A stretch of 64,000 nt of DNA. It comes from Limnephilus marmoratus. Lineage: Eukaryota; Arthropoda; Insecta; Trichoptera; Limnephilidae. The notes below the pieces were generated by a model. That model was not told the origin of the DNA. It made no database searches and saw nothing but the letters and a program-made list of their open reading frames with translations. Position 1 is the first letter of the stretch, and every line of letters starts with the position of its first letter. The position numbers were made by a program, and so were the translations under genes. The stretch lies in the NCBI GenBank assembly GCA_917880885.1, contig OU862928.1, positions 10,373,721 to 10,437,720 of the forward strand, written 5' to 3'. This document shows positions 11,331 through 22,618 of the stretch, one piece after another.

Positions 11331-12139
11331 ATGTCTGTACTGCAATAAAACTCGCCAAAAGTCGTTCGCCATGAAAAACAGGTATAGCTTTCCCCGTCTA
11401 GAATTTCTGGGTTAACCCAACTAATAGAGCTTAAAAAGTTATTTACATCATGAGCTATGAAGTTCTTAAAAATCCATTAAGTTCTACAAAAAAGATAAAG
11501 TTCGGTAAGAATTTGTTTTTGCTCAATAGTAAATATTAATTAATTACAAATTATTATCTCGGAGTCCATATTGAGCGAAAGTTTTGACTATGAGGATATA
11601 TTTCGTTCTATTTATTTATCGTGTATTAACTCATGATGATCTCTATGTAAAAAGGAGGTCATACTACGTCACCATAAAAATATGCTCATAAAACTTGACA
11701 GCATGAATCAAATATATATGCAAATTTACTAATATGGTCAAACATTTTAATTTAAAGAGCACGCGTTATGTAAACAAATCACATCTGCGTATTCAATTAT
11801 TATTGTGCTACTTAATTATGCGAAAAGCAAATGTCACATCAATTAATTAAATTTAACATATATCCATTCAACCACGACTTTGATTAAAAAAAAACTATTT
11901 GTAAATATTGGAGGCCGTCTACGCGTCAATGGCCAAATAGTATCATAAATGTTTCAAATATTAGATTTAGATGTGTAATTTGAGATAAAGCTAATTTGCT
12001 TACGAAATAATATATAAGATAAATAAAGTCCTGAAATATAATTACTGGTTACGACAAATACCTGATCGTTCTAGCTATGTATAATACTGTGCTTTTTCAA
12101 ATAAAACACTTGTGAAATAATAATTTCAAAGTATGTATA
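11331..12139. other. AT-rich intergenic DNA, no gene recognised
   Basis: AT-rich sequence up to the 4-bp target duplication CACT (12140-12143) of the Gypsy element. Nothing else is recognised. Confidence 0.4.
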
Positions 12140-12143
12140 CACT

Positions 12144-12594
12144 TGTAGCAATCAGACGTGCTACGTAAACGCGTAAAGAAAACACTAGAATTAACTGTTG
12201 ATCGTTTATTAATAAGAATTAATAATTCAAATAATACACAGAGCGTGATCGTAGTAAATAACGGTACAAGTTGTTCGGCTTGCTATTCTATCGACTGCCT
12301 GGGTCAAACCATTACTCCGGCTTTTATAATGCCGTGGCGGAGGTAACGGTTTAATAATTTGGCTGGTAATATCGAGAGAATACGATACGTTTCTCGATGG
12401 TTCTGACGCCTAATGTTCAGGGAATGTAAATGCTCCGGTACTTTCCATAAAGTGCGACAAGATTCCAAATAATTCAGCGCAGGTAGGTAGGTGTTCCTCG
12501 TGTTCCGTTCCCAGTTGTACCAGGCGGCGATATCACCGTTCTGCACAGGTACATACCTTAAGTAGGTACGTACCTGAGTGTTGGCTTCACCACA
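12144..12594 (-). repeat. 3' LTR of the CsRn1-like Gypsy element
   Basis: 451 bp, ending in plus orientation TGTAGCA...CCACA, so the coding-strand LTR starts TGTGG and ends TACA. It differs from the 5' LTR at about three positions (near 12236, 12342 and 12360). A 62-codon plus-strand frame inside it occurs in both LTRs and is not a gene. Confidence 0.93.
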
Positions 12595-12609
12595 CAGTCC
12601 TCCCCCAGC
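12595..12609 (-). promoter_or_regulatory. Polypurine tract of the Gypsy element
   Basis: On the minus strand GCTGGGGGAGGACTG lies directly against the start of the 3' LTR, where the plus-strand DNA primer is expected. Confidence 0.75.
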
Positions 12610-12642
12610 AGCACAGATAAAGGGCTGCGATAAAAAAGTCGT

Positions 12643-15600
12643 TTAGACGTTAAGGTAGTCGGGAAAACTAACATGCCTTCCTGAACGAGTAGTCGTATGA
12701 GTCCGATCCTGTTTGATGGCTGGTTTTGGAAGGGTTAGTGGTAGCTCTGTTGCGGCTTCTTTCGGTTCCTTGGCGATGTAAGCCGGTTTGAGGCGGTCAA
12801 TGCTCACGGTTAATTCTTTTCCTTTGCATAGGATGACGTAGGTCCTACCATTCCGGCGGACGACTTGGTGAGGGCCGCTGTATGGTTGCTGAAGCGGGCT
12901 CTTAATGGTGTCGTCCCTCAAGAAGACGTGAGTCGCTGTGGGTAAGTCTTTGAATATGAAATGATGTCCTTCACTATGGCGGGTACCTTCAACCGGTCGA
13001 AGTTCGTTGAAGTGCTGTCGAAGTTCCTTGAGGAAGTTGCTCGTATTGTCGCAGGTTGCTGGTCGTGCAACGAGGAATTCTCCTGGTAAACGGAGCGGCT
13101 CGCCGTATACCAGCTCGGCCGAGGTGGTAGCGAGGTCGTCTCTCCAAGCTGCTCTTATTCCCATTAAAACAGTGGGAAGCACTTCAGTCCAGTGGTCCTT
13201 CTGGTGGCATTTGATCGCTGCCTTGAGCTGGCGGTGTAGCCTTTCCACCATGCCGTTTGCCGCAGGGTGGTATGCGGTGGTATGGATCGGAGTTGTACCT
13301 GCTAAGCAGTTCAATTGCCTGAACAGCCTAGACTCGAATTGTCTTCCTTGGTCAGTGGTGATTCGAAGCGGGGTTCCGAACCTGGTGATCCAACCCTGGT
13401 AGAATGTGCGCGCCACTGTTTCTGCTTCTTGGTCCTTGATAGGGAACGCTTCTGGCCATCTCGTGAACCGGTCTACGCATGTAAGGCAGTACCGGCATCC
13501 TTCTGACATGGGCATGATGATGATGTCGATATGGACATGTTCAAATCTGGATAAAGTTCTAGGAAAGGTTCCAAGGGGTGCTGACACGTGTCGTGACACC
13601 TTACTTAGTTGGCATTGGAGGCAGTTGCGTGCGAGTTTCCTTGTGTCAGCTTTGATGGCCGGCCAGACATAACGTTCAGTTATGAGTTTGACCGTTGCCT
13701 TGATGCCTGGGTGAGCCAGCTGATGAACCGCATTGAAAGCTTCAGAACGGAATTTCTTTGTGACGAAAGGTCTGGCTATATTTGTCGATAAATCGCAGTA
13801 GAGTTGCGTGTCAATGCCGGGAATGCGCACCTTTCTTAGCTGGAGGTTAGAACCTCCCTGTAGGCACTTTTCCAGTTCCGTGTCGTTCACTTGGTCAGCT
13901 GCTAGCGCTACGTAATCCAAGGGAGCGTGAACTGTCTCGACCCTGGAGAGGGCATCTGCGACGATGTTGTCTTTACCTGCCACGTGGCGAATGTCGGTGG
14001 TGAACTGGCTGATATATTCTAGGTGACGGAATTGTCTCGGTGAACACTTGTCAGCCTTTTGCTGAAAGGCGAAGGTGATGGGCTTATGGTCGGTGAAGAT
14101 GGTGAACATCCTGCCCTCTACCATATGTCTAAAGTGTTTTACAGCGAGGTAGATGGCCAGGAGCTCCTTGTCATAAGCGCCGTATTTTCGCTCCGCTGGA
14201 CTGAATTTCTTCGAGAAGAACCCCAACGGCTCCCAGTGACCTTCGATGAGCTGCTGGAGCGCGGCACCAGCTGCGGTGTCAGATGCGTCGCTGACTATGG
14301 AGAGTGGAGCTTCGCACTTAGGGTGAGCGAGCAGGGTTGCCTGAGCAAGTGCTTCCTTGCACTTGTCAAAGGCTTCCATGGTCTCTTTGGTCCAATGTAT
14401 TGGTTGCTTGCCTTTCTGATTTCCTTGGAGGAAATCATTGAGTGGGGCTTGAGTATCTGCAGCTTTGGGCAGGAATCTCCTATAAAAGTTGAGGGCTCCG
14501 AGGAACCGGCGGAGATCCTTTACAGTTTCTGGCTGATTGTAACTTCTAATAGCATCGACTTTTTCTGGCAGGGGTGTAGTGCCTGCGCCAGACACCAGGT
14601 ATCCCAGGAATTTAACCTCAGGCAAACCAAAGTGGCATTTTCCAGGGTTAATGACCACACCATAATCCTGAAGACGCTGGAACAAGATTTTGAGGTGGGT
14701 CATGTGCTCCTCTTCTGTTGACGAGGCGATGAGTATGTCGTCGATGTAGGCGTAAAAAAATCCAGCTCTCTGGTGATCTCATCGATGAAGCGTTGGAAGG
14801 TCTGAGCTGCGTTACGGAGGCCGAAAGACATCAGTGGAAATTCAAAGAGTCCGAACGGAGTAGATATGGCCGTCTTTGGAATGTCGTCAGGAGCCACCAG
14901 AATCTGATTATAAGCCCGTACAAGGTCTATGGTTGAGAAAATCTTGGCGTCTCTCAGTGCCTGAGTGAAGTCCTGAATGTGGCGTACAGGATATCGGTCA
15001 GGAATGGTTCTGGCGTTCAGCCCGCGTTAATCACCGCATGGTCGCCATTGGTCATCCTTCTTGGGGACCATGTATAGTGGCGATGCCCAGCAGCTCTCGG
15101 AAGGCCGGGCGATTCCTAAACGGACCATGGTCTCAAACTCCTTCTTGGCCTGTTTGAGTTTATCAGGAGCGAGGCGGCGGGGTCGTTCGGCAACTGGAGG
15201 GCCTGGAGTAGTTCGGATGTGATGAAGGGTAGCATGGCGAACTTCCTTCATGGCGCCATCAGGGCGCGTGATATCAGGGTACTGTTGTAAAATTTTGTGG
15301 AAAGGGGACGTTCCTGTGACAGTCTTGATAGAAGCAATATTGTTGCTGCTTCGCTTGCCTGTGGTTGTCAGGTTAGTCACTTGGTCCAGCAGTCGTCGGT
15401 TGCGGATATCTACCAGCAACTCCAATTTCGCCAGGAAGTCCGCTCCAATGATGGGCTTAGAGACGTCAGCAATGACGAAGCTCCAAGTGAAGTCGCGTCG
15501 TAGACCTAAGTCAAGGTTGAGCGTCAGGCTACCGTAAGTTGCGATGGTGCTGCCATTTGCGGCCGCCAGTTCGTAAGCTTGCTTGGCTGGACGACCTTGA

Positions 15601-15773
15601 ACCAAACGCCGCGGAAAAACACAGAGGTCCGCCCCAGTATCCACGAGAAACTGAGTACGTGTTTTCCGGTCAGTGACGAACAGGCGACTTATTTGAGTAG
15701 GGCTCCCGGTGCTGGTCGCCATCAGTGTGAGCCCGGGGGGTTTCCCTGCACAAAGTTGCAAGGTTGATTGCAT
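12643..15773 (-). pseudogene. pol: Gypsy pol (protease-RT-RNase H-integrase), one stop and one frameshift
   Basis: Pol overlaps the 3' end of gag by about 50 bases in another frame. It encodes protease (LVDTGADLCVFPRRL), reverse transcriptase, RNase H and integrase. In the 686-codon frame 12643-14703 the RNase H acids are D139, E180, D205 and D250. The integrase zinc residues are H327, H331, C361 and C364, and the DDE triad is D393, D451, E487 (35-residue spacing). Two lesions are seen. A TAA at 15027-15029 replaces the residue after WRPCGD, where the family has tyrosine. A run of 7 T (14754-14760) just before the YIDD box breaks the frame; 8 T would restore it. All other catalytic residues are present. 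Confidence 0.93.
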
Positions 15774-16552
15774 GCACGCGCCCTAGCCCCGAACCTGCTG
15801 TGATACCAGCACATGCCTTCGGATTGGCGATCCCTCGAACGGGAGCGGGAGGAATTTCTCCGCCAACGAGGACTGATACTCCGTGATTGACGGTCTTTTG
15901 AGCGCAGCGTTGCTATCTCTCGTCTTAGGGTGGTCAACTCCTCTTGGAGTGGCAGCATCATTCGTTCAAACCTGTTGATCAGGCTATTATCAAGAGTCGG
16001 CTCTGAAACTGCATTGATTGCTGGCCTGCCGGCGTAGTCGTCAATAGCGTCTGCAAGGTTCGCCAACTCGTCCAACGAGGTTTGTTGTTGTGTAGCCAAA
16101 ACAACCTGCATACTCCGGGGAAGTCTGCCCATCCAGAGAGTTCTTAACACCTCATCAGGCACGGCGCTGCCCGCGAGGGTGCGCAGATGACGGAGGAACT
16201 GGGATGGTTTACGGTCTCCCCGTTCTTCGTGCTCCAAAAGTCTCCTTGTCTTTTGTTCCTGTGTGGAGCTGAGGCGTCTGGTCAGCTCACTTCTTAAGAG
16301 GGCGTAGGCTCCGGTATCAGGGGGCTTGACAATAATGTCCCGGACTTCTTGTGCATAAGTAGGGTCCAAGGCTCCAAGGACGAATCCGAATTTGGTGGCG
16401 TCAGCTGTGACTCCTGAAGCCTCAAAACTCCTTTCAACCATCGCAAACCATAATTCTGGATCGTTCGGACAAAAGGGCGGTATTCTTACCGCTACCCGGT
16501 TAACTTCTGGCGACGTATTTGTCGATGTCGATGATCCGATTGCAAGAGACAT
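15722..16552 (-). CDS. gag: Gypsy Gag, CsRn1 type
   Basis: 276 codons, intact. The N-terminal part (PPFCPNDPELWFAMVERSFE and following) is the capsid-like domain usual in this clade. It packages the RNA into the intracellular particle. A basic Arg-Ser-rich stretch (about residues 220-243) precedes the zinc motif CWYHSRFGARARACNQPC (about 248-265), with Cys-x2-His-x9-Cys-x3-Cys layout in place of the usual CCHC knuckle; this is a clade marker. The chosen ATG (16550-16552) is the first in frame and lies 77 bases downstream of the 5' LTR. The end overlaps pol, implying a frameshift or re-initiation to make Pol. Confidence 0.92.
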   Translation of the reverse strand: MSLAIGSSTSTNTSPEVNRVAVRIPPFCPNDPELWFAMVERSFEASGVTADATKFGFVLGALDPTYAQEVRDIIVKPPDTGAYALLRSELTRRLSSTQEQKTRRLLEHEERGDRKPSQFLRHLRTLAGSAVPDEVLRTLWMGRLPRSMQVVLATQQQTSLDELANLADAIDDYAGRPAINAVSEPTLDNSLINRFERMMLPLQEELTTLRREIATLRSKDRQSRSISPRWRRNSSRSRSRDRQSEGMCWYHSRFGARARACNQPCNFVQGNPPGSH

Positions 16553-16612
16553 TGGAAGATATATTATTATAATTAATTTAAATCGTAATAAAAAAAAAAT
16601 TTATAAATTCGT

Positions 16613-16628
16613 GTGTCGGAGGTCACCA
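16613..16628 (-). promoter_or_regulatory. tRNA-Trp-like primer-binding site
   Basis: The minus strand reads TGGTGACCTCCGACAC one base after the 5' LTR. It matches the complement of the tRNA-Trp 3' end (TGGTGACCCCGACGTG) with one inserted base and a few changes. tRNA-Trp priming is known for CsRn1-clade elements. Confidence 0.75.
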
Positions 16629-16629
16629 C

Positions 16630-17080
16630 TGTAGCAATCAGACGTGCTACGTAAACGCGTAAAGAAAACACTAGAATTAACTGTTGATCGTTTATTAATA
16701 AGAATTAATAATTCAAATAACACACAGAGCGTGATCGTAGTAAATAACGGTACAAGTTGTTCGGCTTGCTATTCTATCGACTGCCTGGGTCAAACCATTA
16801 CTCCGGCTTTTATAATGCCGTGGTGGAGGTAACGGTTTAATAATTCGGCTGGTAATATCGAGAGAATACGATACGTTTCTCGATGGTTCTGACGCCTAAT
16901 GTTCAGGGAATGTAAATGCTCCGGTACTTTCCATAAAGTGCGACAAGATTCCAAATAATTCAGCGCAGGTAGGTAGGTGTTCCTCGTGTTCCGTTCCCAG
17001 TTGTACCAGGCGGCGATATCACCGTTCTGCACAGGTACATACCTTAAGTAGGTACGTACCTGAGTGTTGGCTTCACCACA
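16630..17080 (-). repeat. 5' LTR of the CsRn1-like Gypsy element
   Basis: A 451-bp copy of the LTR, upstream of the primer site in transcription order. It should carry promoter and polyadenylation signals; none was assigned with confidence. Followed by target duplication CACT (17081-17084). Confidence 0.93.
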
Positions 17081-17084
17081 CACT

Positions 17085-17464
17085 TACCAGTGAATTCAAA
17101 ATGGAATTCCAAATAAAAAACACTTTGCACAATAAAAATTAACCGCAATCACTGAAAAAACGGAACTTAAAACATAATTTTTTTTTCTGAGGTCCCCATT
17201 TATCTTTTTAGATATATATAAGTAATATCATTTTGAGTTGTCAGTGTTAAAAATAACATTGCTTGATAACATTGCATGTAAGTAACTAAGTACATCAACA
17301 ATATTTAAGATTCATGGTAATCCCAAAAAAATATATATATATATAATACCAGTAATGATACCAGTAAGAACAAAGAGTTCGAAATTTCCCTAGATTTTCT
17401 GCTGATTTCCCTTTTACCTAAAAAATATTTTTCTCCCTAGATCTAGGGAAATTTCCCTAGAAAT
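17085..17464. other. AT-rich intergenic DNA
   Basis: AT-rich, with a short TA microsatellite near 17331-17345. No gene is recognised. Confidence 0.4.
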
Positions 17465-17852
17465 ACCATCACTGGCCTGGAACCAGTGAGACGCTGGCTT
17501 CCACAACTGGGGTATGTTATCAGACTGAAAGTAGTAGAGAGGGGAAGGAGATGGGAGAGAGGAAGGTGGGGAAATTCCTAGCTCTTTAGTTCTGGTCACA
17601 ATACCACAACAATACGCGGTTTAAGCCATTTCAAGCAAGGTTTCAATTCCGAATGGTGGTCTTACATCAGGCCGATACTGATAGTATCTTCTATCCTGGA
17701 CGTGCCACAAATACACCTTATATTATTAAATTGTGAAATAACACAAATCAATCAAATAAAATTACTTGGGCAGGTCGGGATTTGAAGCTGCGTCCTTTGG
17801 ATTGATAGTCGAGAGCCTTACCCCTCGACCGCGGAGGCCGTCAACTACATAC
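17465..17852 (-). mobile_element. tRNA-derived SINE, diverged head
   Basis: The right end on the minus strand is a tRNA-like head: GGTCGAGGGGTAAGGCTC (A box) and GCTTCAAATCCC (B box, consensus GGTTCRANTCC). The body shares blocks with the SINE at 23899-24318, including TTTATTTGATTRATTTGTGTT, ACTATCAGTATCG and CCACCATTC. The head differs much more than the body, so it is a subfamily or a head exchange. Confidence 0.75.
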
Positions 17853-18845
17853 CGTAGAAAATATTTATTAGAAATAAAACCTAATATTAATAATATTCTT
17901 AAAGATATTGAAATATAAGAGATGTGATTAACGCAGTTTTTACTAGGTGGGACTGCGCTTCTGGATGTCGCTGATATTGTTTACCAATTAACGAATAAAC
18001 TAAATGAACGAATTCTTTCCGTATTAAAACTATATTTTTAACCAATACTAATGCACACCTTTAAAAAATCAACGAAATGAACAAATTCTTATAGTAATAT
18101 ATAGCAAACAATTAAAATAATTAAATTAGGTAAAGCCATCTATTAAAGAGCGGATTACGAACTTTTTCATGTTTATCCCTAATACTTACGCATGGTTTAT
18201 ATGCCATGCAATAAGTTTTTAAAGGTACCTACGTTTGATCAGCATTCTGAAGTTGTAACCCCTCAGGCCTCGGGCATATTTTGTCAAAAGGTGAAAATAT
18301 TTCTGAACATATCCGAAAACTGAAAACTGTTTTTGAAAGGCGTTGAAATACGCTTTCAAAGTTTATAATTTGAAAAAAAAAATGAATTTTAAAAATTCTG
18401 AAAGCCAACATTAAAAAAGTTTTAAAAAGGCTCACCTTATGTTTTTTCTGACAAATATTATCGATAACGAAAAAAAACGCGCATACATATAAAATTTCGT
18501 ACACACACTTTATCGTCACTTTGCTTTAGTTTCAAGTAAAAATAATTATTAAAAAATTTCCACTAAATTTCATAATTTTTTTCAAATTGGAAACATTATT
18601 TTCATACAAAGTGAATATTTTAATTGTATTGTGGTTAACTTTAAGATTTGAATATAGAGCGTGGTGTAGCTCTTTCTAATACTGTTTAGATCATATTTCT
18701 CTCCATGCTAGTAAGAGAGACACAACGATTTCTATGAGGTTTGAGTTGTTTCCAAAAGCAAACAAATTACCCTGAGGAGTTTTATACTCTCAGTGTCATC
18801 CTGGTAAGAGAGCACCATTCGGAGTCAAAATGTTGCTTGTTTAGT
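17853..18845. other. AT-rich intergenic DNA
   Basis: No gene is recognised. A 96-codon minus-strand frame (18229-18519) is AT-rich with no domain and is not called. Confidence 0.35.
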
Positions 18846-18849
18846 TATC

Positions 18850-18900
18850 AGATCTGAATAGCCAGGTACTTCTTAATCTTTCTCTTATCCTCCCTTCCTT
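18850..18900 (+). repeat. SINE body fragment inside another repeat
   Basis: CAGATCTGAATAGCCAGGTA and the following pyrimidine-rich bases match the body of the SINE at 23899-24318, in plus orientation. The flanks (about 18640-18849 and 18900-18975) do not match, so this is a mosaic or an unrelated repeat that shares a module. Confidence 0.5.
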
Positions 18901-19317
18901 CTCTCTATGTTAGGAGAGAAATTGTTCTTCTGTCTCCTGGCAGGACGGATCCTCGGAAATGACATGTTAAAAAATAAAATAAATTACTATAATTCCGTGA
19001 CTTATGACAACATGGATCTATCTTTTATAGAATAAAGGCAGATATTTTAGGCCCTTCTTATTCAAAGTATCCGATTGTGATGAAAGCCTGAAAATGTTTT
19101 TGCTTTGTTTGACGGGAAATCTCTCTACCGGTGGATATATTGATGGATCAAAGCATTATTATGATTGATAAAATATTTTAAAATATGACCTGAGTTAAGC
19201 TGAGTGCTCCATTACTTTAATCTGGAATTTCCAAAGAGCTTAATAAAAATGGTCGACAATAATGATTCCATGACAGTTGTTCCCCAAATATTTGGCCCCT
19301 CGGCAAACTTACATACA

Positions 19318-19560
19318 TATTTTTTTTTATTTTTTTTATTGTATAAAATTACATACAATGAGAATTTACACCCGCTAAGCTACTGAAAGTAGCTTGTCAG
19401 CAGGAGATCAGTTCCACAGATTAACTTAAAACAATACAATACATTAAATAATCCTCAACGCGTCAGCGTGGCAACAACATACACATATAACAACATATTA
19501 ACCATAAACATATTTATATATAAACACTAAAATATAGTGATAATGTGATATGCAATGTGG
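19318..19560 (-). repeat. Probable LINE 3' end with A-rich tail
   Basis: On the minus strand the sequence ends in ATACAATAAAAAAAATAAAAA after a small hairpin (AGCTACTTTCAGTAGCT) and a GTGTAAATTCTCATTGTATG stretch. This looks like a retroposon 3' untranslated end. No coding sequence is attached, so the family is unknown. Confidence 0.4.
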
Positions 19561-19737
19561 ATAATTATTATTCAGAGACCGTATTTTATGGTGAGAAAAT
19601 GTAGATTAAGAATTTTTTTTTAAATATCATTAGACAGTTAAGTATATACCACACTAGTCATTAATAACACAATTGCAAATTAGTACATGGTGAGAGTGAA
19701 CAGAATATAAACTTAATACATAAGATTACTCCCTAAT

Positions 19738-20250
19738 AGGCATATACTATATGCAATCGTTTTAGAGAAAATTCTTCTTACATAAAATATAACTAAGTGA
19801 GCGGGATTCAGAGGGGATGTACCGATGAATAACAAAAGTAAAAAACATATTTTCATTCAAACGCGGACAACGCATGCTTATGATAGATCAATAACGGTTG
19901 ATCCCCGACAATTGCCCCCCGGCACTCTTATATATAATATGCAGTCGATTTAGAGAAAATAAGGTATACCTACTTACAAAAAATATAAGTGTCCCCGAAG
20001 TGGTGTACAAAGAGGATGTACCGCCGAATAACAAAACTAAAAAACATGTTTCATTCAAATGCGGACACTACACGCTTATTATTGATTCCATTACGGTTGA
20101 TCCCCTGACATTTGCCCCCTGGCGTACTTATTTACAATACGCAGTCGGTTGAGAGAAAATAAGGTATACCTCCTTACACAAAATATAACGTGTGCCCGAA
20201 GGGGTGGTACAGAGAGGATGTACCGCCGATTAACAAAAGTAAAAAATAAT
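19738..20250 (+). repeat. Tandem repeat, 188-200-bp period, about 2.7 copies
   Basis: Copies start at about 19749, 19937 and 20137, each with YGCARTCG followed by AGAGAAAAT, then GGATGTACCGMYGAWTAACAAAA, then a GATCCC..GACA..TTGCCCCC..GGC block. A related stretch at about 19262-19310 (GATTCCATGACAGTTG.TCCCC) is a degenerate extra copy. Open frames across it are chance. Confidence 0.75.
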
Positions 20251-22235
20251 GCACGACATTCTTTATGCTTTGAGCAAACGTAAATGCAATGTTATATTAT
20301 TTTTCCACAATGCAATGCTATTTCTTAAAGTTTTCAACACAACTATTGATTATTCTTTACTGAATAAAATCTACTAATCTTTATCTGGATTTGTCTAAAA
20401 TCAAGTGCAACTATCGAAACAAGTCTGTAAGCTAGAAACCTACCTCCCTTAGAAGGAATATAATATTATCTTGAGACTACCAGGGATAAAAGAGACGTTT
20501 CTAACATGTGACTAAATGACATCGTTATAGAAAGCAAATAAATCAAAAGTATTAACCCTTGGGCAATTTTGGGAGTTAGGTACTCTTCACAGACAACAAA
20601 CAACGACGTAGAGTCTTTTTGGGAGATACTTGTATATATCCCAGACTGACAAGGTCTCATAAAAGTTTATACGATCTCATTTTGAATTATGGTGAGAAAT
20701 ATAATTAAATATATTAGAAAGAGAGAATTCCGCGCTTTCAGATTGCATTAAACCAATTACCATAAACGCTCCGGAAAATTTTAAATAAATCTATGAATCA
20801 ACATTTAGCATTTGAAAAATATTTATCGGTTCTTGCAATTCTTTAAATAATGTTTTTTATCTTCACATGTAGCAAACACTTTGTGGGAATACATAATTAT
20901 AATAAACACAATAAAATAACTTTGTTTCAATTCCACTTTATTATTTCTTAATCCAACCGGTTTCGGTTCATCTTGAACGGTAACGAACAACGTGAAGTGA
21001 CTATAACATCTATAATACCTTTGTCTAAATAAATATGTAATTACAGCTTACACGATAAAAACCTTCGTTAAGCGACTTCAAAATACTTTATCTTTGTTTG
21101 CGTTCAAAATTTTAATTGTGTTTGATTACATGTATTGATTTGTAATACTAAATCCTGAAAGTCTTTCATCTGCTTCCGATACCTATATTTTATTTTAATC
21201 CTATCAAAATAGTGACTTTATTGAGAATCAAGTATAAAACAAAAATATTATCCGCGGAATCTGTATTCTGACAGTTCTCCTAAGCGAAGTGCATCGTAAA
21301 ACATCAGAGGCTTTAGGTGTTATTTTATTGAAACTGTTTTGTCAGCAGTTTTTTGAATTATGAAAATAGTACTGTTTCGAAGCATTTAGAAGTTACTTAC
21401 AGTAGATATTTAATATTAGTAGTGTATTAATTTTTGTGCAAAAATTATTACTTTTTGACGCTCAATTATGACATCAATTAGGTATTGAAACAATTTTAAT
21501 ATTGTTTAAAAAGATTTCATGTAAAATGATCACACGTCATCTCAGTGGAACCGTTGCATTGTTATTTTGTGTATTTCTGATTTCATCTTAAGAACATTTT
21601 GACATTCTTTAATTGATTAACCCCTAAAAAATAGACAACGTTTCGTAAATATATCAAGTATTTACAATATTACCTTTTTTATTTTGGAAATTAAAACATT
21701 TTAATTGGAAAGTAACGAAATATATTAAAAACTTCTAATCCAGCTCTACCCACTGAAAATTGCAGTGCACTTCAAGGTAATCATAATTTCACTGAATTGC
21801 TCAAATGTAGCCAGCACAGAACATTGTATTTGTCTACTTTATTTGATATTTTGACTGTCCCAAATGGGAAAATCTTCCTTGATGGACAGGAAAAAAATTA
21901 TCATCGTTCACCAAAAATTATCATCGTTCTATGTTTTTTTCGTTTTCACACAAGACTTGTGAAAAGGAAGAAAACAATCGTTTATAATGTATGAGATCTC
22001 GCTGATACTCCAACACATATTATTTTCTACATTTATTAAAAAAAATACGAAAATAAAACCTCTTGCAAACTTTAAAGAGATACTTATGATTATATTGACT
22101 TTAAACGGGTATTAACACGGTTGTACCACAAGAATAAAGCACGTCACCAAGAACCAAACCATATCATATTTATATCTATAGAAACAAATTGAAAATATAT
22201 TAAAGTAACAGATAAAACAAGACAAGACAACTTAC
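20251..22235. other. AT-rich intergenic DNA with one Penelope-like scrap
   Basis: At about 20925-20995 the minus strand reads TTCAAGATGAACCGAAACCGGTTGG. This resembles the GAAACCGG part of the hammerhead-bearing repeat at 8.9-9.2 kb, but the catalytic box is not preserved. Otherwise I see no gene; if the exon at 22236-22370 is real, this stretch is probably part of its first intron. Confidence 0.4.
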
Positions 22236-22370
22236 CTCGAAAGCGTTAGCGCATTGCTGTCCTGCCTGATGGGGGTTTCCGAATAGTTTCAGTTCTTGAA
22301 AGGACCCCTGCACAAAAACCAGAACACAATAGTACCACAGAAACTTTTCGGTCCAGCGAAGTAATTCCAT
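22236..22370 (-). CDS. Probable first coding exon of a host secreted protein
   Basis: A minus-strand ATG (22368-22370) in a good context (A at -3, G at +4) opens a frame of exactly 45 codons that ends at GAG followed by GTAAGTTG, a strong 5' splice donor (22231-22235). The peptide starts MELLRWTEKFLWYYCVLVFV, a typical signal peptide, followed by a polar stretch with GNPHQAGQQC. Local composition is more GC-rich than the surroundings, and no transposon motif is present. An in-frame upstream ATG at 22427 would add 19 residues. I do not recognise the family. Further exons should lie to the left on the minus strand; none was identified. Confidence 0.5.
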
Positions 22371-22574
22371 CTTCAGTGAGACATTACGCTGCCCGGATGA
22401 CCACTCGCAACTCGTTTGTTCCTTCATTGGGGGCTCTTCTGCCGAGAGTTTGCCCTCCTTTGAACTACAACTATTGATACCAACACAGACACAGATATTT
22501 CAAGAATTGAAAACGTATTGTAAACAAGCAGGCTTAAAACTAAACACATTACTTTAGGATATACACTTACATAC

Positions 22575-22606
22575 TGTATGTGTAGGTATTAGTATGTGCG
22601 TAACCA
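22575..22606 (-). repeat. 3' terminal direct repeat (32-bp 'LTR') of the old BEL/Pao element
   Basis: Identical over 32 bp to 35285-35316. Minus strand starts TGGTTACGCACATAC and ends CATACA (TG...CA). It sits exactly between target duplication CATAC and the polypurine tract. Confidence 0.75.
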
Positions 22607-22618
22607 TGCCCCCCGCCT
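22607..22618 (-). promoter_or_regulatory. Polypurine tract of the old BEL/Pao element
   Basis: Minus strand AGGCGGGGGGCA abuts the 3' terminal repeat, the expected place for the plus-strand primer. Confidence 0.7.

Larger units (their letters stand above)
12144..17080 (-). mobile_element. Ty3/Gypsy retrotransposon, CsRn1-like, nearly intact
   Basis: A full-length element of 4.94 kb: two 451-bp LTRs that differ at about three positions, a 4-bp target duplication CACT (12140-12143 and 17081-17084), a primer-binding site, gag, pol and a polypurine tract, all on the minus strand. The gag zinc motif of Cys-His-Cys-Cys layout and the tRNA-Trp-like primer site are both features of the CsRn1/Kabuki clade. 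Few LTR differences mean a recent insertion. Pol carries one stop and one frameshift, so this copy is probably dead. Confidence 0.95.

Noticed and set aside
12158..12346. 62-codon frame conserved in two places
   Set aside because: Both copies lie in the two LTRs of the Gypsy element; the identity reflects LTR duplication, not a gene.
14059..14721. 220-codon plus-strand frame
   Set aside because: Antisense shadow of the Gypsy pol gene, as are the other plus-strand frames at 13007-15767.
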